Notes: generated by a model from the letters alone, not told the origin. A DNA stretch of 64,000 nucleotides from Tsukamurella conjunctivitidis (GCF_007858475.1 NZ_VIGX01000001.1:310001-374000), one strand, 5' to 3'; counted from the first letter of the stretch, positions 1-9,668 are shown. Made by a program: numbers and translations.

Positions 1-2290
1 CCGTCGCCGCGACCAGCAGCACCGAGATCTCACCGAAGGTGTCCCAGGCACGGACGTCGACCAGGATCACGTTCACCGTGTTGTGGCCGTAGCCGAACTT
101 GTAGGCCTGCTCCGGCAGACGTTCCGCGACGGGCGCGGCCACCCTGGCGGCGCGCACGGCGATCGCCACCACGACCACCATCGCCGCGACCGCGATGCCG
201 AGCAGGGCACGGGCCACGCGCGTCGGGCGACTGCCGGTGATGGGCGCCTCGGCGGGCAGCTTGCGCAGCACCAGCACGAAGACCACCAGCGTCAGGGTCT
301 CCACGAGGAACTGGGTGAGCGCCAGGTCGGGGGCGCCGTAGATCGCGAAGATCACGCCCGTGCCGTACCCGGTGACGCCGACGACGAGCACCGTCGCCAG
401 GCGGTTGCGCAAGACGACAGCGGTGAGCGCCGCGGCGCACATCAGCACCGAGATCGCGAGGAACAGCGGCGAGGCCTCGACCCGCAGGTCGGGCCGTGCG
501 CGCGTGCCGAAGGCGAGGACCAGCACCGGCAGCAGCACCAGCGTGAGCAGGATCGTGCCCTGGGTGAGCGGCAGCGAACCGCGCTGGGTGCTCTGCGTCA
601 TGCGCAGCGACAGCACGTCGGCGCCGCGCAGCGTGGCGTCGTAGAGCCGGTCCGCGTTGCCGAGCAGCACGCTGTTGCGCCGGCGCAGCCGCGAGAACGG
701 GCTGTGCGGCTGCGCGATGACGATGCCCGTCGCGATGATCAGCGCGGTCAGCAGCAGGGGCAGCGTGAAGCCGTGCCACAGTGCGAGGTGGTACGGGTCC
801 TCCGCCGGCGGGAAGGACTGGTCCGGGTACTCGGCGAGCACGTGGTCGAGCCACGGCGAGAAGATCCCGTCGATCAGGCTGAGCCCGGCGAGCAGCGCGG
901 GACCGGCCAGGAAGAGGGGGCTGATCCCGTGCATGTTCTCGACCGCGCTGGTGGCTTTGATCTGCCCTTTGCGGCCGAAGGCGCCCCAGAGGAAGCGGAT
1001 GCTGTAGGCCATCGTCAACGCCGAACCGACGCACAGCCCCACGAGCAGCACCACCGGGAGCGGCGACGGCAGCGAGGCGTGCAGCATCGTCTCGAGTGCC
1101 GCCTCCTTGCCGACGAAGCCGTACAGCGGCGGGATGCCGGCCATCGACGCCGCGGCCAGCGCCGCGATCACCGCGAGCACGGGCTGCCGGTCGCCGAGGC
1201 GGGCCAGTCGCCGGATGTCACGTGTACCGGTGGCGTGGTCGATGATGCCGACCACCATGAACAGCGTCGCCTTGAACAGGGCGTGCGCGGTGAGCATCGT
1301 CATCCCCGCGAGCGCGACGTTGCGCTCGCCCGTGCCGACGAGCACCATCATCATGCCGAGCTGGCTGACGGTGCCGAAGGCCAGGATCAGCTTGAGGTCG
1401 AACTCCCGCAGGGCGCGCCAGCCGGCCAGGATCATCGTGAGGATGCCGAGGCCCAGCACGATCACCCGCCACGACGTGAGGTGCGCGAAGGCCGGCGCGA
1501 GCAGCGCGACCAGGAAGACACCGGCCTTGACCATCGCCGCCGCGTGCAGGTAGCCGGAGACGGGCGTCGGCGCGGCCATGGCGCCCGGCAGCCAGAAGTG
1601 GAAGGGCACGATCGCCGACTTGCTGATCGCGCCGATGAGGATGAGCACGACGCCCACCTCGACGCCGATGGAGATCGTCGACGGATCGCCGACCGCGCGG
1701 GCGATGACCTCGGAGAACAGGTAGGTGCCGTAGTGCTCGCCCAGCTCGATGATGCCGACCAGCATCGCGAGGCCGCCGAGCGTGGTGACCAGCAGCGCCT
1801 GCGTCGCGGCGCGACGGCTCGTGGCGCGCTCGGCGTAATAGCCGACGAGCAGGAAGCTCAGCACCGAGGTGAGCTCCCAGAAGACGTACATCACCAGCAT
1901 GTTGTCGCTGACCACGAGGCCGAACATGACGGCCATGAAGGCGACCAGCTCGGCCGCGAAGGTCGGGAGCTTGCGGGTGTTGGTGACGCCGGTGAAGTAG
2001 CCGGCGCAGTAGACCAGGATGACGGCGCCGACACCGAGCACCAGGACGGACATGATCGCGGCGAGCGGTGTGAGCCGCAGGTCGACGTTCATGTTCAGCG
2101 CCGGGATCCATTGCAGCGATTCCGTGCGGTCGGGCTCGCCGGAGACCGGCCAGACGGTGATGATCCAGACCAGCGCAGCGGCCGGGGCCAGCGCGAGCGC
2201 CAGGAATCCGCGCGCGCCGAAGCGTCCGACCACGATGGGTGCGGCTAAGGTCGCCAGTGACAAACAGACAAGGATGACAAGCAAGGGCAC
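1..2290 (-). CDS. mrpA: Na+/H+ antiporter subunit A (MrpA/MnhA type), C-terminal end cut by the window
   Basis: Reading from the minus strand gives a continuous polytopic membrane protein of about 763 residues that runs off the left edge without a stop. The N-terminus is hydrophobic, and the part near the edge reads VNVILVDVRAWDTFGEIS, the signature of the MrpB-like segment fused to MrpA in multisubunit cation/proton antiporters. MrpA resembles the NADH dehydrogenase NuoL/ND5 subunit and forms the main ion-translocating part of the Mrp complex in the membrane. I chose GTG at 2290 because AAGGA lies 4 nt upstream and the protein then starts directly in its first membrane helix. ATG at 2302, in frame, is the alternative. 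Further mrp subunits would be expected to the left. Confidence 0.87.
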   Translation of the reverse strand, partial: MPLLVILVCLSLATLAAPIVVGRFGARGFLALALAPAAALVWIITVWPVSGEPDRTESLQWIPALNMNVDLRLTPLAAIMSVLVLGVGAVILVYCAGYFTGVTNTRKLPTFAAELVAFMAVMFGLVVSDNMLVMYVFWELTSVLSFLLVGYYAERATSRRAATQALLVTTLGGLAMLVGIIELGEHYGTYLFSEVIARAVGDPSTISIGVEVGVVLILIGAISKSAIVPFHFWLPGAMAAPTPVSGYLHAAAMVKAGVFLVALLAPAFAHLTSWRVIVLGLGILTMILAGWRALREFDLKLILAFGTVSQLGMMMVLVGTGERNVALAGMTMLTAHALFKATLFMVVGIIDHATGTRDIRRLARLGDRQPVLAVIAALAAASMAGIPPLYGFVGKEAALETMLHASLPSPLPVVLLVGLCVGSALTMAYSIRFLWGAFGRKGQIKATSAVENMHGISPLFLAGPALLAGLSLIDGIFSPWLDHVLAEYPDQSFPPAEDPYHLALWHGFTLPLLLTALIIATGIVIAQPHSPFSRLRRRNSVLLGNADRLYDATLRGADVLSLRMTQSTQRGSLPLTQGTILLTLVLLPVLVLAFGTRARPDLRVEASPLFLAISVLMCAAALTAVVLRNRLATVLVVGVTGYGTGVIFAIYGAPDLALTQFLVETLTLVVFVLVLRKLPAEAPITGSRPTRVARALLGIAVAAMVVVVAIAVRAARVAAPVAERLPEQAYKFGYGHNTVNVILVDVRAWDTFGEISVLLVAAT

Positions 2291-2354
2291 TCCGTCCTTC
2301 ATGAGCGGGGTGTCGTTCTTGTCGAATTCTACCGGTAGGCATGTCGGGAGCTGC

Positions 2355-2804
2355 ATGGACCAGTCGACGGATCGTCCGACCACTTCGCGGGGGCGCTTCG
2401 CCCGGGGCGCGTTCGCCCTTCTTGCGGCGGGGGCGCTCGCCCTCGGCGCCGCGGGCTGCGACGACGGCGGCGCGGACACTCCGGCCGCGTCGGTCACCCT
2501 CCCCGCCACCTTCCCGAAGAACGAGGTGCCGATCGTCGACGGCAACCTCATCGACGCGGGGGAGCGCTCGCAGGGCGGCGTCACCGTCTTCAACGTGACC
2601 GTGCAGGCGGGCGACGGCGGATACGACACCGCGAAGAAGAAGCTGGCCGACGCCGGGTTCACCGCGCTGGGTGCGGGGGCCGGCGCCCCCGACAACGCCT
2701 CGCAGTCCGCACAGTTCTCCGGCAAGGGCTACGTCGTCACGGTGAGTTCCGTCCAGGCCGGCGCCGTCCCCAACGCCGTCTTCTACTCCGTCAGCAAGAT
2801 CTAG
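2355..2804 (+). CDS. Small putative lipoprotein of unknown function
   Basis: This 149-residue protein has an arginine-containing N-terminus, a hydrophobic stretch and a lipobox ending LGAAGC near residue 30, so it should be exported and lipid-anchored. The mature part contains no domain I recognise. The ATG at 2355 follows GGGAG at 2346-2350. Its stop overlaps the stop of the convergent AAA ATPase gene in a shared CTAG at 2801-2804. It is transcribed away from the Mrp antiporter gene, with only about 65 bp between the two starts. Function is unknown. Confidence 0.75.
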   Translation: MDQSTDRPTTSRGRFARGAFALLAAGALALGAAGCDDGGADTPAASVTLPATFPKNEVPIVDGNLIDAGERSQGGVTVFNVTVQAGDGGYDTAKKKLADAGFTALGAGAGAPDNASQSAQFSGKGYVVTVSSVQAGAVPNAVFYSVSKI

Positions 2805-5035
2805 GTCGCCCGACGGTCCGCGTAGGCCTGCAGATCCGCGACCTGCGCGGGATCCAGCGACGGCCGTACCGCCTTCCGCGCCGCCTCGACGTCCGCCGCG
2901 GTGACGGTCGCCGCGTCCAGGTCGCGCCGCATCGCGGTGAGCGCGGCCTCGCGCAGCAGCGCGCTGCAGTCCGCGGCGGAATAGCCGTCCAACTGCTCGG
3001 CCAGCGCCGGGAGGTCTACGTCGTCGGCCAGCGGGATCGACCGCGAGCTGGTCCGCAGGATCTCCGCGCGCGCCTCGGCGTCCGGCGGCGGCACGAAGAT
3101 CAGCCGCTCCAACCGGCCGGGCCGCAGCAGCGCGGGGTCCACGAGGTCGGGGCGGTTCGTCGCGCCCAGCACCACCACGTCGCGCAGGGGCTCGGCACCG
3201 TCGAGCTCGGTGAGCAGCGCGGCGACGACCTTGTCGCCCACCCCTGAGTCGCTCGACTGCCCGCGCCGCGGGGCCAGCGCGTCCACCTCGTCGAGGAAGA
3301 TCAGCGACGGTGCGCTGCCGCGGGCCCGGGCGAACAGGTCGCGGACGGCCTTCTCCGACTCGCCGACCCACTTGTTCATCAGCTCGGCGCCCTTGACCGC
3401 GTGCACCGACAGTTGGCCCGACGCGGCGAGCGCCCGCACGACGAAGGTCTTGCCGCAGCCGGGCGGGCCGTAGAGCAGCACGCCGCGCGGCGGCTCGACG
3501 CCCAGTCGCGCGAAGGTGTCGGGGTGGCGCAGCGGCCACAGCACCGTCTCGGTGAGGGCCTGCTTGGTCTCGACCATGTCACCCACGTCGTCGAGGGTGA
3601 CTGACCCGACGGAGACCTCCTCCGTGGCCGACCGCGACACCGGCCGGATCACGCCGAGCGCGCCGAGCAGGTCGGGCTGGGTGATGGCGATCCGCTCGTC
3701 GGTCCCGACGACCCGCGCCGCGGCCCGTAGCGCACCCTCGCGGCACAGCGCCGCGAGGTCGGCGGCCACGAAACCGGGCGCCCGCAGGGCGACCTCGTGC
3801 AGGTCCAGCTCCGAGGTCGGAGCCTCCCGCAGGAGCAGCTCCAGGAGCTGCTCGCGCTCCTTGGCATCCGGCAGGTCGACGGTGACCGTGCGCTCGGCCA
3901 GGTCGGGCTCGCGCAACCGCGAGTCGAGCTCGCCGGGCGCCGAGGTGGTCGCGAGCAGTGCGACCCGCGGCGTGGCGACGGCCCGCCGCAGCTCGTCGAG
4001 GATCATCGTCGACACCGGCTCGCGGGTGGCGGGCAGCAGCGCCTCCACATCGCGCACCAGCAGCGCCGCACCGGAACCATCGACGTGTTCCCGCACGCGG
4101 GCCACCGCATCGCGCACCCGCTCCAGCCGCGCCTGCGGCTCGAGCGCGCCGGTCAGGGCACCGTCGAGCTCGACGAGGGGCCGCGGAGCCACGACGGACC
4201 GCGCGACGGTGGCCTTGCCGCCGCCGGTCGGGCCGGTGATGAGCACGCCGAGGCGGGCGGGCGCGCCCAGCTTCTCGAGGAGCTCCGGCTCGTCGAGGGC
4301 CAACGAGAGCCACTCGGTGAGCCGCCGGACCGCACCGTCGGCGCCGACCAGGTCCCCGACGGGCCGCACGGCCGGGGTCTCCACGTCGGGCACCTCCTCC
4401 GTGAAGGTCACGACCGCGGCGCCGGACGCGGCGCCGGACGACGAGCCCACCGGAGCGGCGGCGGGCACGGCTGCGCCCTGATCGTCGGCCCAGAGCACCG
4501 CGGAGTTCGGCTGCACCGAGACCGGCCCCTGCGAGGGTTCGACCGCGACCACCGTGAGCAGCTCGTTCGTCCAGGTGATCCCGACGAGCCGCGACAGCTG
4601 CTGCACCGCCTCCGCGGTCGACGTGCCGGGACCGAGATCGCGCGGCAGCAGCGAGACGCTGTCGCCGGGCATCATCACCTTGCCGAGCAACGCCTGCCGC
4701 AGGGCGGCGCCGTCGAGCGCATTGCGGGTCAGCGCGCTGCCGCGCAACAGGACACGCTTGGCGCCGTAGACGGTGGCGGGCGCGATCACGACGGTCGCGT
4801 CCTCGCGGAGGCCGCAGTTGGCGATCGTCAGCTCGTCGAGGAGCGCGATCCCCGGGGCGGAACCGGCGGGCGCGGCGGCGACGACCGCGGCCGTGCGGCG
4901 CGCGCCGAGCAGTTCGACGCCGTCCCACTCGCGCAGGCCGAGCGCCGCGAGGGCCTCGGGGTGGATGCGGACGATGCCTCGCCGCGCCTCGAGGGCAGAG
5001 GTCTGCAGGCGGACGGTGAGCGAGAGGTTCGACAC
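2801..5035 (-). CDS. Two-domain AAA ATPase of the Cdc48/VAT type (Rv0435c-like)
   Basis: A 744-residue protein with an N-terminal Cdc48-like substrate domain and two AAA domains. The second (Walker A GPPGCGKT, Lys about 529; Walker B LIFLDE; aromatic pore loop KWVG; sensor NRPD) looks fully active. The first has Walker A GPTGGGKAT (Lys about 274), but its Walker B reads LLVRDV, so the catalytic Glu is missing and hydrolysis there is probably lost. Cdc48-type ATPases unfold or extract protein substrates in the cytoplasm. The order with pssA, psd and moeA matches M. tuberculosis Rv0435c-Rv0438c. GTG 5035 is chosen because TAGTGT lies exactly 7 nt upstream, as in leaderless genes. GTG 5059 and GTG 5044 are in-frame alternatives. 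Confidence 0.9.
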   Translation of the reverse strand: MSNLSLTVRLQTSALEARRGIVRIHPEALAALGLREWDGVELLGARRTAAVVAAAPAGSAPGIALLDELTIANCGLREDATVVIAPATVYGAKRVLLRGSALTRNALDGAALRQALLGKVMMPGDSVSLLPRDLGPGTSTAEAVQQLSRLVGITWTNELLTVVAVEPSQGPVSVQPNSAVLWADDQGAAVPAAAPVGSSSGAASGAAVVTFTEEVPDVETPAVRPVGDLVGADGAVRRLTEWLSLALDEPELLEKLGAPARLGVLITGPTGGGKATVARSVVAPRPLVELDGALTGALEPQARLERVRDAVARVREHVDGSGAALLVRDVEALLPATREPVSTMILDELRRAVATPRVALLATTSAPGELDSRLREPDLAERTVTVDLPDAKEREQLLELLLREAPTSELDLHEVALRAPGFVAADLAALCREGALRAAARVVGTDERIAITQPDLLGALGVIRPVSRSATEEVSVGSVTLDDVGDMVETKQALTETVLWPLRHPDTFARLGVEPPRGVLLYGPPGCGKTFVVRALAASGQLSVHAVKGAELMNKWVGESEKAVRDLFARARGSAPSLIFLDEVDALAPRRGQSSDSGVGDKVVAALLTELDGAEPLRDVVVLGATNRPDLVDPALLRPGRLERLIFVPPPDAEARAEILRTSSRSIPLADDVDLPALAEQLDGYSAADCSALLREAALTAMRRDLDAATVTAADVEAARKAVRPSLDPAQVADLQAYADRRAT

Positions 5036-5089
5036 CCGATCCACACTAGTTCGCTGCACCGCCCGGCGGCGGGGTGCGGCGGGAGCCGG

Positions 5090-5986
5090 TCAGTCCTCGC
5101 GGGTCGGCCGGCGCAGGCCGAGCCGGGCGGCGGTGCGACGACCGCCGCGGCCGGCGGTCGCGGCGCGACGGTGCGGCCGCACCGGCCGGCGCTGCTCGCG
5201 CCGCATCGCACGGCGCTCCGCGGGCTTGCGGTCCCAGGCCTCCGGCCGCGCGGTCACCCACCGCTTGGACCGCCAGGCGAAGGGGATGTGCAGCAGGTAG
5301 ATCGCGATCACCAGGAGCAGCGCGATGTACGGGTAGGTGAGGATCAGCGCCGCAAGGCCGGCCACCGCCACGAGTACGCCGGCCGCCTTCGCGGGCTGCA
5401 CCGTCATGGTCTTGAAGCTGGAGGTCGGGATGCGGGAGACGGTGAGCGCGGCGACGAACAGCGTCCACACCGCGACCATCGGCGTGCTCACCCACCAGCC
5501 GTCGCCCCACTCCTGCTGGGCGGCCAGCGGTGCCATCACCAGTAGCGCCCCGGCGGGCGCGGGGACGCCGACGAAGAAGTCCTTGGTGTACGCGGGGGCC
5601 GTCGGGTCGGCGGCGAGCGTGTTGAACCGGGCCAGCCGCAGCACCATCGCCACGACGTACAGCAGCGCCACGATCCATCCGGCGGGCGAGCCGGGGAAGC
5701 ACACGAAGTAGAGGATCAGTGCGGGGGTGACGCCGAAGTTGATGGCGTCGGCGAGCGAGTCGAGTTCGGCGCCGATCCGGGTGGAGGCGCCCAGCAGGCG
5801 CGCCACGCGGCCGTCGAGGCCGTCGAGGATCGCGGCGATGACGACCAGCATGATCGCCAGGTCGACCTTGCCGTCCGCGGCGAACCGCACGCCCGTCAGA
5901 CCCGCGCAGAGCGCGGCCACCGTCAGCATCGACGGCAGGATCATGACGCCGACGGGGCGGTGCTGGACGCCGGGGGACTCGGTCAC
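5090..5986 (-). CDS. pssA: CDP-diacylglycerol-serine O-phosphatidyltransferase
   Basis: PssA makes phosphatidylserine from CDP-diacylglycerol and serine at the membrane, feeding the decarboxylase encoded just upstream. The 298-residue protein has several hydrophobic helices and the CDP-alcohol phosphotransferase motif around DGLDGRVAR with the spaced aspartates ELDSLAD. An Arg-rich tail of about 60 residues follows the last helix. The GTG start at 5986 overlaps the psd stop (GTGA), so the two genes are translationally coupled. The order psd-pssA is the one seen in mycobacteria. Confidence 0.95.
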   Translation of the reverse strand: MTESPGVQHRPVGVMILPSMLTVAALCAGLTGVRFAADGKVDLAIMLVVIAAILDGLDGRVARLLGASTRIGAELDSLADAINFGVTPALILYFVCFPGSPAGWIVALLYVVAMVLRLARFNTLAADPTAPAYTKDFFVGVPAPAGALLVMAPLAAQQEWGDGWWVSTPMVAVWTLFVAALTVSRIPTSSFKTMTVQPAKAAGVLVAVAGLAALILTYPYIALLLVIAIYLLHIPFAWRSKRWVTARPEAWDRKPAERRAMRREQRRPVRPHRRAATAGRGGRRTAARLGLRRPTRED

Positions 5987-6705
5987 GGCAGGCGCGCGAT
6001 CACGGTCTCGGCGGCGACCGCGCGCTGTCCGCTGTAGACGGTCAGCTCGGTGCCGGCGGGGAAGTAGGTGTCGACCCGGGAGCCGAAGCGGATGATGCCG
6101 TACGTCTCGCCGAGCTCCAGGCTGTCGCCGGGCGCGCAGTCGGTGCGGATGCGCCGCGCCACGAGGCCGGCGATCTGCACGACGCCCACCGGCCCGTGCT
6201 CGGTCGCGAGGCGCACCGAGGTGCGCTCGTTCCGGTCGCTGGCGTCGGGGAGGTCGGCCGGAAGGAACTTGCCGTCGGTGTGCACCACGGAATCGACGAC
6301 CCCGGCGAGTGGCGCGCGCTGCACGTGCGCGTCGAAGACCGAGAGGAAGATCGACACCCGGGGCAGCGGCTGATCGCCCAGGCCGAGCTCGCGCGGCGGC
6401 ACGTGCTCGTCGACGAGGGTCACCTCGCCGTCGGCGGGGGCCACCGCGGCGCCCTCGGTGGTGGGCACCACGCGGGCGGGGTGCCGGAAGAAGCCGGCGC
6501 ACGCCGCCGCGGTGAGCAGGGCGGGCACCCGGATCCAGCTCCTGCGATAGCCCACCGCCGCGACCCCGAGGGAACCCGCGATGAACGGGGTCCCCGCGGG
6601 GTGCAGCGGCGGAACGGTGTGCCGGATCAGCTCGGCGATGTGCTCGATACCGGTGGAGTGCTCGGTCAGATGCCCGTCGACCGGCGTGCGAGGTCGGCGC
6701 GCCAC
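5983..6705 (-). CDS. psd: Phosphatidylserine decarboxylase proenzyme
   Basis: Psd converts phosphatidylserine to phosphatidylethanolamine. The 240-residue sequence fits the short archaeal-type (PSD-A) family: FFRHP near the start, the PADGEV motif, and a C-terminal FGS tripeptide (RFGSRVD) where self-cleavage would produce the alpha chain with an N-terminal pyruvoyl group on the Ser. The GTG start at 6705 has AAGGGA about 6 nt upstream. It lies directly before pssA, with a 4-nt GTGA overlap. Confidence 0.95.
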   Translation of the reverse strand: MARRPRTPVDGHLTEHSTGIEHIAELIRHTVPPLHPAGTPFIAGSLGVAAVGYRRSWIRVPALLTAAACAGFFRHPARVVPTTEGAAVAPADGEVTLVDEHVPPRELGLGDQPLPRVSIFLSVFDAHVQRAPLAGVVDSVVHTDGKFLPADLPDASDRNERTSVRLATEHGPVGVVQIAGLVARRIRTDCAPGDSLELGETYGIIRFGSRVDTYFPAGTELTVYSGQRAVAAETVIARLP

Positions 6706-6761
6706 CTAACGTCCCTTCGATGCAGTGCTCATGTCGGGGGACATTCTGTCACCCGACGGTG

Positions 6762-7073
6762 CTATCCCTTGCGTCCGGTGACCAGCTTCACGATGAACAG
6801 CAGGATGCACGCGCCCGCGACCGCTGTGAAGAAGGTGAACCAGTAGCCGCCGCCCTTCACGTCGATCCCCAGCTTGGTGAGGATGAAACCACCGGCGACG
6901 CCGCCGATGATGCCGACCACGACGTTGAGGATGAAGCCCATCTGCTTGTCGGTGCCCATGAACTTGCTGGCGATCCAGCCGGCGAGGCCGCCGATGACGA
7001 TCCATCCGATCCACCCGACCTTGTCGGGGGTGAAGGAAGCTGCGATGAGTGCGTCGGCGTACTGGGTGATCAT
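6762..7073 (-). CDS. GlsB/YeaQ/YmgE-family small membrane protein
   Basis: A 103-residue, Gly-rich protein with three predicted membrane helices and the family pattern GWIVIGGLAGWIASKFMG followed by NVVVGIIGG. Members are associated with envelope stress, but their molecular role is not established. I start at ATG 7073 because a perfect AGGAGG lies 6 nt upstream. A longer frame starting at 7097 would overlap the end of moeA. It sits 10 nt downstream of the moeA stop, on the same strand. Confidence 0.87.
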   Translation of the reverse strand: MITQYADALIAASFTPDKVGWIGWIVIGGLAGWIASKFMGTDKQMGFILNVVVGIIGGVAGGFILTKLGIDVKGGGYWFTFFTAVAGACILLFIVKLVTGRKG

Positions 7074-7083
7074 GTGGTGCCTC

Positions 7084-8298
7084 CTAGTGAGTGCCATCCA
7101 GGACGATCAAGTCCACCGGGGCGCCCGCGGCCAGATGCTCGACCTCGGCGGGCACGTCCAGCAGGCAATTCGCCTGTGACAGCCATCGTAGGTAGTGCGA
7201 ACCCGGACCGCCGAGAACCGAGACCGAATCGGTACCGTCGTCCTTCTCGGCGACGAGTCCGCGCAGGTACTGGCGCTTCCCCGGGATCGAGGCGACGGGC
7301 TCGGCGAGCCGTGCGGTGCGTCGCGGGCGGTCCGGCAGCCCCATCGCGGCGCGCAGCGCCGGCCGTAGGAACACCTCGAAGGAGACCAGGGCGCTCACCG
7401 GGTTGCCGGGGAAGGTCACGAACGGGACCCGCGCGCCGTCGTCGAATCCGACGGTGCCGCAGCCCTGCGGCATGCCCGGCTGCATCGCGACCTTGACGAA
7501 GTCGACACCGCGCGAGGCCAGGGCCTCCTTGACCACCTCGTAGGCGCCGGCGCTGACGCCGCCGCTGGTCACGACGAGGTCGACGCCGCCGGCGGCCACC
7601 CGCTCGGCGAGGCGGCCCAGCAGCGCGTCGGGGTGGTCGGCGACGAAGCGCAGCACCTCCGCGGTCGCCCCGGCCTCCCGGATCGCGCTCGCGAGCATCG
7701 GAGCGTTCGACTCGTAGATCTGCCCCGGTCGCAGCGGCGTACCGGGTTCCACCAGCTCGGAGCCGGTCGACAGCACGGCGACGTGCGGCGGCGCGAAGAC
7801 GGGCACCGCCGTCAGGCCCAGGGCCGCCGCCAGCCCGACGACGGCCGGGCCCACGGTCTCCCCGCCGCGCAGTGCGACCTCTCCGGTCTCGATGTCGCTG
7901 CCCGCGGCGCGGAAGAACCGGCCGGGCTCGGGCGCCTCGTCGATCCGGACCCGGTCGATACCGGCGTCGGTCCGCTCGACGGGGACGACGGCGTCGGCGC
8001 CGTCGGGCACGGGCGCGCCGGTCATGATGCGGCACGCGGAACCGGGCGGGAGCGGGGGCACGTCGGTCCGGCCGGCGGGCACGTCGAAGGCGACGGGCAG
8101 CACGGCGCCGGCCGCGGCGTCGGCGGCGTGCACCGCGTAGCCGTCCATCGCGGAGTTGGTGAACGGCGGGAGCGACAGCGGCGCGACCACATCGCGCGCG
8201 AGGGTGAGGCCGACGGCGCCCTCGGGCGGCAGGTCGACGACCCGCTGCCGCGGGACCAGCGCGGCGACGGCCGCGCGGTGCTCGTCGACGGATCTCAC
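7084..8298 (-). CDS. moeA: Molybdopterin molybdenumtransferase MoeA
   Basis: MoeA inserts molybdate into adenylylated molybdopterin to make molybdenum cofactor in the cytoplasm. The 404-residue length is normal. Family motifs are present: NSAMDGYA near residue 50, the MTGAPVPDGADAVVPVE segment, YESNAPML, TSGGVSAGAYE and FPGNPVSA. The GTG start overlaps the stop of the upstream peptidase gene (GTGA), so expression is probably coupled. The position between psd and groEL corresponds to moeA2 of M. tuberculosis. No other cofactor genes are in the window. Confidence 0.95.
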   Translation of the reverse strand: MRSVDEHRAAVAALVPRQRVVDLPPEGAVGLTLARDVVAPLSLPPFTNSAMDGYAVHAADAAAGAVLPVAFDVPAGRTDVPPLPPGSACRIMTGAPVPDGADAVVPVERTDAGIDRVRIDEAPEPGRFFRAAGSDIETGEVALRGGETVGPAVVGLAAALGLTAVPVFAPPHVAVLSTGSELVEPGTPLRPGQIYESNAPMLASAIREAGATAEVLRFVADHPDALLGRLAERVAAGGVDLVVTSGGVSAGAYEVVKEALASRGVDFVKVAMQPGMPQGCGTVGFDDGARVPFVTFPGNPVSALVSFEVFLRPALRAAMGLPDRPRRTARLAEPVASIPGKRQYLRGLVAEKDDGTDSVSVLGGPGSHYLRWLSQANCLLDVPAEVEHLAAGAPVDLIVLDGTH

Positions 8299-9668
8299 GC
8301 GGTGCCCAGCCGGCTGAGCAGCAGCGCCTCGGCGAGCGCGGTGCGCCGCAGCTCAGCGGGATCGACGGACTCGTTGGGCGCGTGGATCCGGCACTGCGGC
8401 TCCTCGACGCCGAGGAGCGCGATCTCGGCCTGCGGGGCGGCCCTGCGCAGCTGCGTGCAGAGCGGGATCGAGCCGCCCTGGCCGCTGAAGGCGACCTCCG
8501 CACCGTCGTAGGCCTCGACGAGCGCTTCCTGCAGCACCCGGTAGGCGGGGCCCGTGGTCTCGGCGGCGAAGGGCTCGCCCACGGATTCGACGACGGCGTC
8601 CACGTGCGCACCCCACGGGGCGTGGCTCCGCAGGTGCGCGACGAGGAGCTCGCCCGCCCGGTGCGGGTCGGTGCCGGGCGGAACCCGCAGATTCAGCAGA
8701 GCGGCGGCGCGGGGCTGGATCGCGGCGGCGGCGGTAGCGGTCGCGGGTGCGTCGAGGCCGATGACGGTGACCGCGGGCCGTGCCCACAGCTGGTCGGCGA
8801 TGGTGCCGGACCCGAGGATCGCGGTGTCGTCGTAGATCGCGGCGTCGGCGGCGAACTGGGCCGGATCGTAGGGCTCGCCGGCCCACCGCGCGGAGTTGTC
8901 GAGTCCGTCGATCGTGGTGTTGCCGAAGCCGTCGCGCAGGGTCGCGAGCAGCGCGATCAGGGCGGCGAGGGCGTCGGGGGCGGCGCCGCCGAAGGCACCG
9001 GAGTGGAGGTCGGAGGTGCCGGTGCCGAGCTCGACGCGCACGCTCGCGACGCCGCGCAGCGAGGTGGTCAGCGTCGGGCGGCCGACGGCGACGTTGCCGG
9101 TGTCGCCGATGACGATGAGGTCCGCCTGCGCCAGTTCCGGTCGCTCGGCGACGAGGTCGTCGAGGCCCGCGCCGCCGCCCTCCTCGGAGCCCTCGATGAT
9201 GATCCGCACGCCCACGGGGAAGGAGCCGTCCGCGCCGCGGACCGCCCGGAGCGCGGTGAGATGCGCGACGAGGTTGCCCTTGCAGTCGGCGGATCCGCGG
9301 CCGTACCAGCGCTCCGAGCCGTCGGCGCCGGGGCGGGTGGTGAGCGTGAACGGATCGGAGTCCCAGGCCTCGCGCGGGCCGGGCGGCTGCACGTCGTGGT
9401 GGCTGTAGAGCAGCACCGTCGGGGCGCCTTCGGGGGCGGGCGTGTGCCCGACGATCGCGATGGACCCGTCCGACGTGGTGACCTGCTCGATCCCCGCGAT
9501 CCCCGCGTCCGCGAAGGCCTTCGCCACCCACGCCGCCGAGGCCGTGTTGGGCTCGGCGCCGAACTCGGGGGAGTCGTGCACGGACGGGTGCGCCACCAGT
9601 TCCGCCAGGTCCGACCTGGCCCTGTCCATGAGGTTCTCGACGGTCTCCCGCAGGCTGCGCTCGGTCAT
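8295..9668 (-). CDS. M20-family metallopeptidase (dipeptidase)
   Basis: A 457-residue cytoplasmic zinc peptidase of the M20 family, likely cleaving dipeptides or similar amides. Metal and catalytic residues are visible: YSHHDVQ (His ligand and Asp), RGSADCKG (bridging Asp), EGSEEGGG (catalytic Glu and Glu ligand), IGDTGN (Asp ligand) and the distal His in RIHAPNES. The central dimerisation domain includes LHSGAFGG. The ATG at 9668 lies 6 nt after TAGGGT, consistent with leaderless transcription. It is the first gene of the minus-strand run ending with the AAA ATPase. Confidence 0.93.
   Translation of the reverse strand: MTERSLRETVENLMDRARSDLAELVAHPSVHDSPEFGAEPNTASAAWVAKAFADAGIAGIEQVTTSDGSIAIVGHTPAPEGAPTVLLYSHHDVQPPGPREAWDSDPFTLTTRPGADGSERWYGRGSADCKGNLVAHLTALRAVRGADGSFPVGVRIIIEGSEEGGGAGLDDLVAERPELAQADLIVIGDTGNVAVGRPTLTTSLRGVASVRVELGTGTSDLHSGAFGGAAPDALAALIALLATLRDGFGNTTIDGLDNSARWAGEPYDPAQFAADAAIYDDTAILGSGTIADQLWARPAVTVIGLDAPATATAAAAIQPRAAALLNLRVPPGTDPHRAGELLVAHLRSHAPWGAHVDAVVESVGEPFAAETTGPAYRVLQEALVEAYDGAEVAFSGQGGSIPLCTQLRRAAPQAEIALLGVEEPQCRIHAPNESVDPAELRRTALAEALLLSRLGTA

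Noticed and set aside
83-2248. A plus-strand frame of about 720 codons over the Mrp gene
   Set aside because: Low-complexity Asp/Arg/Gln/His composition and no motif. The minus strand encodes a clear MrpA protein with membrane helices.
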